A DNA stretch of 64,000 nucleotides. Source: Sphagnum compactum. Lineage: Eukaryota > Bryophyta > Sphagnopsida > Sphagnales. The position numbers and the translations under genes were made by a program. Shown one piece after another: positions 59,600-64,000 of the stretch. The stretch is taken from NCBI GenBank assembly GCA_965153455.1, contig OZ234495.1:13264875-13328874 (forward strand), written 5' to 3'. Under the pieces are notes generated by a model. It was not told the origin of the DNA. It ran no database searches and was given only the letters and a program-made list of their open reading frames with translations. Each line of letters starts with the position of its first letter. Within the stretch, counting starts at the first letter, position 1.

Positions 59600-62500
59600 A
59601 TGTTTATCCATTGCATGTCAAAATATATGACTTTAAATTTGCAGTGGAATTAAAAAAATGAGAATTGTTACAAATTTGTATTCTTAATTTTTGTGGCCCT
59701 ATAGGAATCATAAACCTAAATATTGGAAATTCATAATTAAATTATACTTGATCAATTGATTATCTAATAAAAAAATTAAATAGAATATCATCTAAAGTAC
59801 TTTTGAAAATTATGTTTAAACCCCCTCAAAATATGTATCAAAAGTATTCTTGACCATAATTTTTAAAAACATAATCATTGTTACTTTCTTTAAACTTTTT
59901 GGGTTAAGAAATGATTAAAAACATCAAAATTCAAAATATTTGTGAATTCATTAAAGTTTCAAAATCTATACAACCTAGTTAATGTATTTATCAAAAATAT
60001 TTGATGAAAATCTTCTTTCGAGTGTTTTTTATTTTCTAAAAAGTTTGATGGGTCTAGTAAAATGAAAATATAACGTTCCTTATGGTACCATCCAATCATA
60101 CTTTCACCTTCCAACTAGCTTACATTTCAATTTTAAAAAAATCATCATGTATTCTCCATGAAAGATGGAACACATATAATGAATGGATGAACTTATGGAA
60201 CTATTTTCAATGTTTTACTTATTTGAAATGCATTTGAATTAACACATATGAATGTAACCTTTCACATGAACCTAAATATTGATTAAATCTCAATATGAAA
60301 TCATACATACACCTAACATGCATCCTTTTCAATAAAGAAACATAATATAAACTATGTCAAACCCCAAAATCATTTCATTCACAAAAAATAAAATGAATGT
60401 TTAAAAAAATTGTGAATGAAGTTACATGCACCAACATAGTATGCCATTACAACATTTAAGAAACATGTGGTGGTTAATATTCTTTTTAACATGAAATCTC
60501 ATGATCACCATGTGATGATGGTCCAACAAATAATGATTGTGGGCATTCAAAATTAGTTACAATCCAACTTTCAAAGAACTTTCATTTGTTTCACCAAGGT
60601 TTTTCAACATTTGTGCATTAATTAAGGTGAAACCCATATGAAATTGGACCCTTGTGAACATTTGTTGTAGAAACACTCTACATGTTGAAAATATATGTTC
60701 CACATGTTATTTAATTTCATGACATACTTCATCATCCATTTGATGGATGAATTGGGGCTATGTGGCAATGTTTTCATAAGGTGGTGCTACCCAATAAAGA
60801 GGTATTTGTTTGTGTTAAAAAAACATTTCAAAATAAAGTTTAAAATTGAAGGTTACATGGCTTCTTGGTACATGTACAATGAAACATTTGGTTTTGCATG
60901 ATGTATTTCGCATTGTACCCTCACACAAGGTAATGGATCTGGGATGCACCCGAAGGATGTTTTTTATATCATATGAATTAATGGATATTTATAAGAAGAA
61001 ATGTGCATGGAGCAATCACAAATTCATGTGAATAAAAAACATCCCAATTTGGTTTGTAGTTTGATGAAAAAAGTGCAAATACGTTCAAAGGAATCAAAAA
61101 CCATGTTAGATAGTGGTGAAAATTGTAATTTTTTTTACATACGTTTTTTATTTCACGTTTAGAAGTTATATTAATCATTTCAAGTTGTGTTAAATGACTA
61201 ATATGAATGTTGAGGAGTTCAAAATTAAAATCATTACATTTAGTTTTGGGTTTTGGTTTTAGTAAAGGACTCTTGAACTTGAACAATAGTTATGTCCAAA
61301 ACAATCAATTTTGCAAAGGACTAGGGTAAAAAAACTTTCAATATAGAAGTCTTGATGGTTGAAAAATTAAGATGGTGTTAACATATTATCCACATTCAAA
61401 AAAAATTCAAAAGTCATGGAATTTGAAATTTTTAGAAATTCAAGGTATGTTTTAAAATTTCAAGAATCCTTTACCATGTGTAAATGGGGTGAATGTTCAT
61501 GACATATGAAACAAAGTTGTAGGTTAGAATACAAGAAACTAAAACCAAAAATAGTTAACATATTTTTATATGATTTGAAATTATGATAATTTTTCAAATC
61601 AAAATGTATAAACTAGCAAGTTTTGCACACTTTGAAATTTTCATATTTATTCAACAATGAGTAACACAAAACATGTATGTGATATATTGGATAATTATAC
61701 GTACTTTTAATAACAAGTTGCAAAAGATTTCATTAAAAAATTCTTTCATATGAAAAAGTGAAAAGGACTTTAAAAAGACTCATGGTCCTTTTATAAAATA
61801 ATCATGTTGGTGTCTTTAAATGTACTTGCACCCAAAACCTTGTATGGCATGAAACAAACACCTATAACTTTTGGGAGGGCAACAAAATGTCATTCCTAAA
61901 ATGAAAGAAGTTGAATGTTTCCAAATGGAATTGGGTTGAGTGCATGATCAAAATTCAATATGATACAAGAAAGTGAAACACACTCTCGCAAAAAATGGAA
62001 ATGTGTGAGACTCAATGGGAAATATTTACAAAACTCCCAAATGCATTCCTATTTTTAAGATTTTGCAATTTTATAATGTCCCCCAAGTTTGGAACAAAGT
62101 TTGGGGACCAAAAATTATCCAAATTGGGTTATCTTTCAAACATTATATAGGTTTTGAAAAGTAGAATATTATATTGGGGTTGCATTGGGAATTTTGTTCT
62201 TGTGTAAAATGAGTGGCCAAAAAAAAAGGTAAAACTATCCAAATTATTTTTTATCATTAGTTCAACATTTTGAGGGGTCAAATCACCTCTAATTGAGGAT
62301 TGTAACAAGACCATTAAAGTTTTATTTAAAGGTTATATCTTTGTTTGTGATAGTATTTAAATCAGAATTCATATCAAATGGTTATTTTTCACAAAATAAA
62401 AAGATTCATAATTTGGTAGTTTCATGATTCTCATTTGACTTCCACTTTGGTCCCAAGATTTTTTTGTTTGATGTAATCCTCATCACCATCTTCATAATTT

Positions 62501-64000
62501 ACTATAAGGATGAAAATGGGAAATCCTCCCTAATGTGGGTAATGACGTGTTTTAGGAATGTGAGTTGTTTGTGGTTCATTCATGCACCCATTTGGCATCA
62601 ATTTGCAATAATTGCCCTTTCTTTCTTTGTTTAGATTGATTTCATCTTGAACTCAACATATTGACTTTGTCATAGTCCCATCCTAAAATTTTCACATGCA
62701 CCTTTTGTTCTAATGCATTGAGTTAAGGAGTTCACCAACATTTTCAAGTATTTTGCAAGACATCATATTGGAAAATATTGCCACCTTGTGGGAAAATAAC
62801 TACCTTGTATGAACTATCATAAGTAACTTTCAAAAGATTTTTCTAGTGTTACAACACAATCCTTGATCGAAGGTGGTTTGACTTTACAAAATGTTGAAAT
62901 AATGGTTAGAAATCATCTTGGTACTTTGACTTCCAACTGTTTTCTTAACCATAACTTTTTTCTATTATTTTTTCCTCCAAAGTTTCCTTACTGTAATATC
63001 CTACTATTTACAACCTTTCCAATGGTCTAAAGAAGGACCAATTTGAAAAAGAATTATGCCCCAAACTTTGCTTCAAACTTACAAGACACCTTGAGATTCC
63101 TAATTTTCAAAAGTGATAATGCATTTGGGAACCTTGAAAATGTTTAACTTTGATTTAAACACATCTCCACTTCATATGGGAATGCATTTTCACTTCTTAC
63201 ATTTCATTGGGTTCTATTTTGGACCTATTTACTTCAATTTCAATTGGAAGCATTCAACTTCTTTCATCTCAAAAATGACATTTTATTGTCCTTCTTGAAA
63301 GGTGATTGTGCACTCAAGTTAACTTTGATACCTTATGGCAAGCCTTTGAAGTTGTGTCATATTTTATAACAATTTAATTCACCATTTAAAACAAAATACA
63401 TTGAGGTCACTATCATTTTGTGAAAAATAAAGTGTTCACTTGAAAAAATGATCTAGTTTATGTCAACATTGAAGGTTATGTGATTAATATTTTCACAAAG
63501 GCTTTGGGTACAAAAAAGCTATGAAAGTTTAGAAACATGATTAGTGTACACAAAATAAATTTGAACTTGAGGGGGGAGTTGTGAGAATTGAACTTCAATT
63601 AGGTGATTTTTGTTAGTTATTGTACTAGTAGAAAATAACTATATTATTTTGTTGATTAATATTTTTTTCCAATTTAATTTGATTTTTTTTGGTTCAAAAT
63701 TTGTAGTTAAATTTCTTAATGTTGGTGATTTTTTTGTCTCAATATGTTATTGCTTGGTTTGGTTTTTTTGGTTGTAGGTAAGAACCTGGAAGATTGTTTT
63801 AGATTATATGTTTTGTATGTTTGATTTCTTACAATAAAATCTTTTTGAGGCATCTCATGACTAGCAATTCACAACAACTAAAACAAGAAAAAAAAACTTG
63901 CATTCTTGATACATGAAAAGTAGTCAATTGATAAAAGGTCTTGCTAATGGAAATGCATTTCTATGATTGTAAAGGCTTTTGATTGGTATAATTGGATATC
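59600..64000. other. AT-rich gene-free DNA
   Basis: No open frame above about 100 codons and no transposon end pairs found. At 63622-63640 the sequence TACTAGTAGAAAATAAC resembles the CACTA end seen at 13578, with the first base changed; a partner would lie beyond the window. Confidence 0.4.

Overview
This 64 kb window is nuclear DNA of a land plant. The supporting evidence is: GT-AG introns of about 75 to 1,600 bases; an AMP deaminase of the plant FAC1 type with an N-terminal membrane anchor; an AP2/ERF transcription factor; a plant-type secreted ML-domain protein; a decayed nuclear copy of plastid rps3; and a rich set of plant transposon families. The exact lineage cannot be read from the sequence. 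The odd AP2 domain fits a seed-free plant, but that is only a guess. Genes are GC-balanced islands in very AT-rich, repeat-filled DNA.

Layout. 1-20 kb holds no intact gene. It contains foldback elements, Tourist-like MITEs, tandem repeats and a decayed Ty3/gypsy integrase split by a 2.73 kb CACTA element with a TTA target duplication. 20.1-22.1 kb is a three-exon AP2/ERF gene (+). 23.5-32.5 kb is repetitive: a strand-switching short-repeat field, a 311-base non-autonomous Helitron with long G tracts, and two decayed PIF/Harbinger loci. 32.7-35.5 kb is a four-exon ML-domain (NPC2/MD-2-like) gene (+). 36.0-40.5 kb is a decayed PIF/Harbinger element with matching ends, a 3-base target duplication, a Myb/SANT-like ORF1 (+) and a convergent transposase (-). 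42.2-51.6 kb is a 19-exon AMP deaminase gene (+), rebuilt here into a continuous 901-residue frame. 52.8-54.1 kb holds a pogo/Emigrant-like element and the plastid rps3 relic. 54.6-56.9 kb is a divergent pair of mitochondrial protein genes: the DAP3/mS29 ribosomal GTPase (-) and an LYR-motif SDHAF1-like assembly factor (+). About 135-base tandem repeats follow the second gene. 57.5-64 kb is AT-rich with no recognisable gene.

The genes are ordinary single plant genes, not an operon. The one functional link visible is the divergent mitochondrial pair, which shares 551 bases between start codons. The most interesting material is in the mobile fraction: a dead but nearly full-length PIF/Harbinger element beside small MITEs with the same ends, a precisely dated nested insertion, a G-rich Helitron, and one 260-base repeat family lying upstream of both the ERF and AMP deaminase genes. 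All calls come from reading the sequence by eye; no database search was run.
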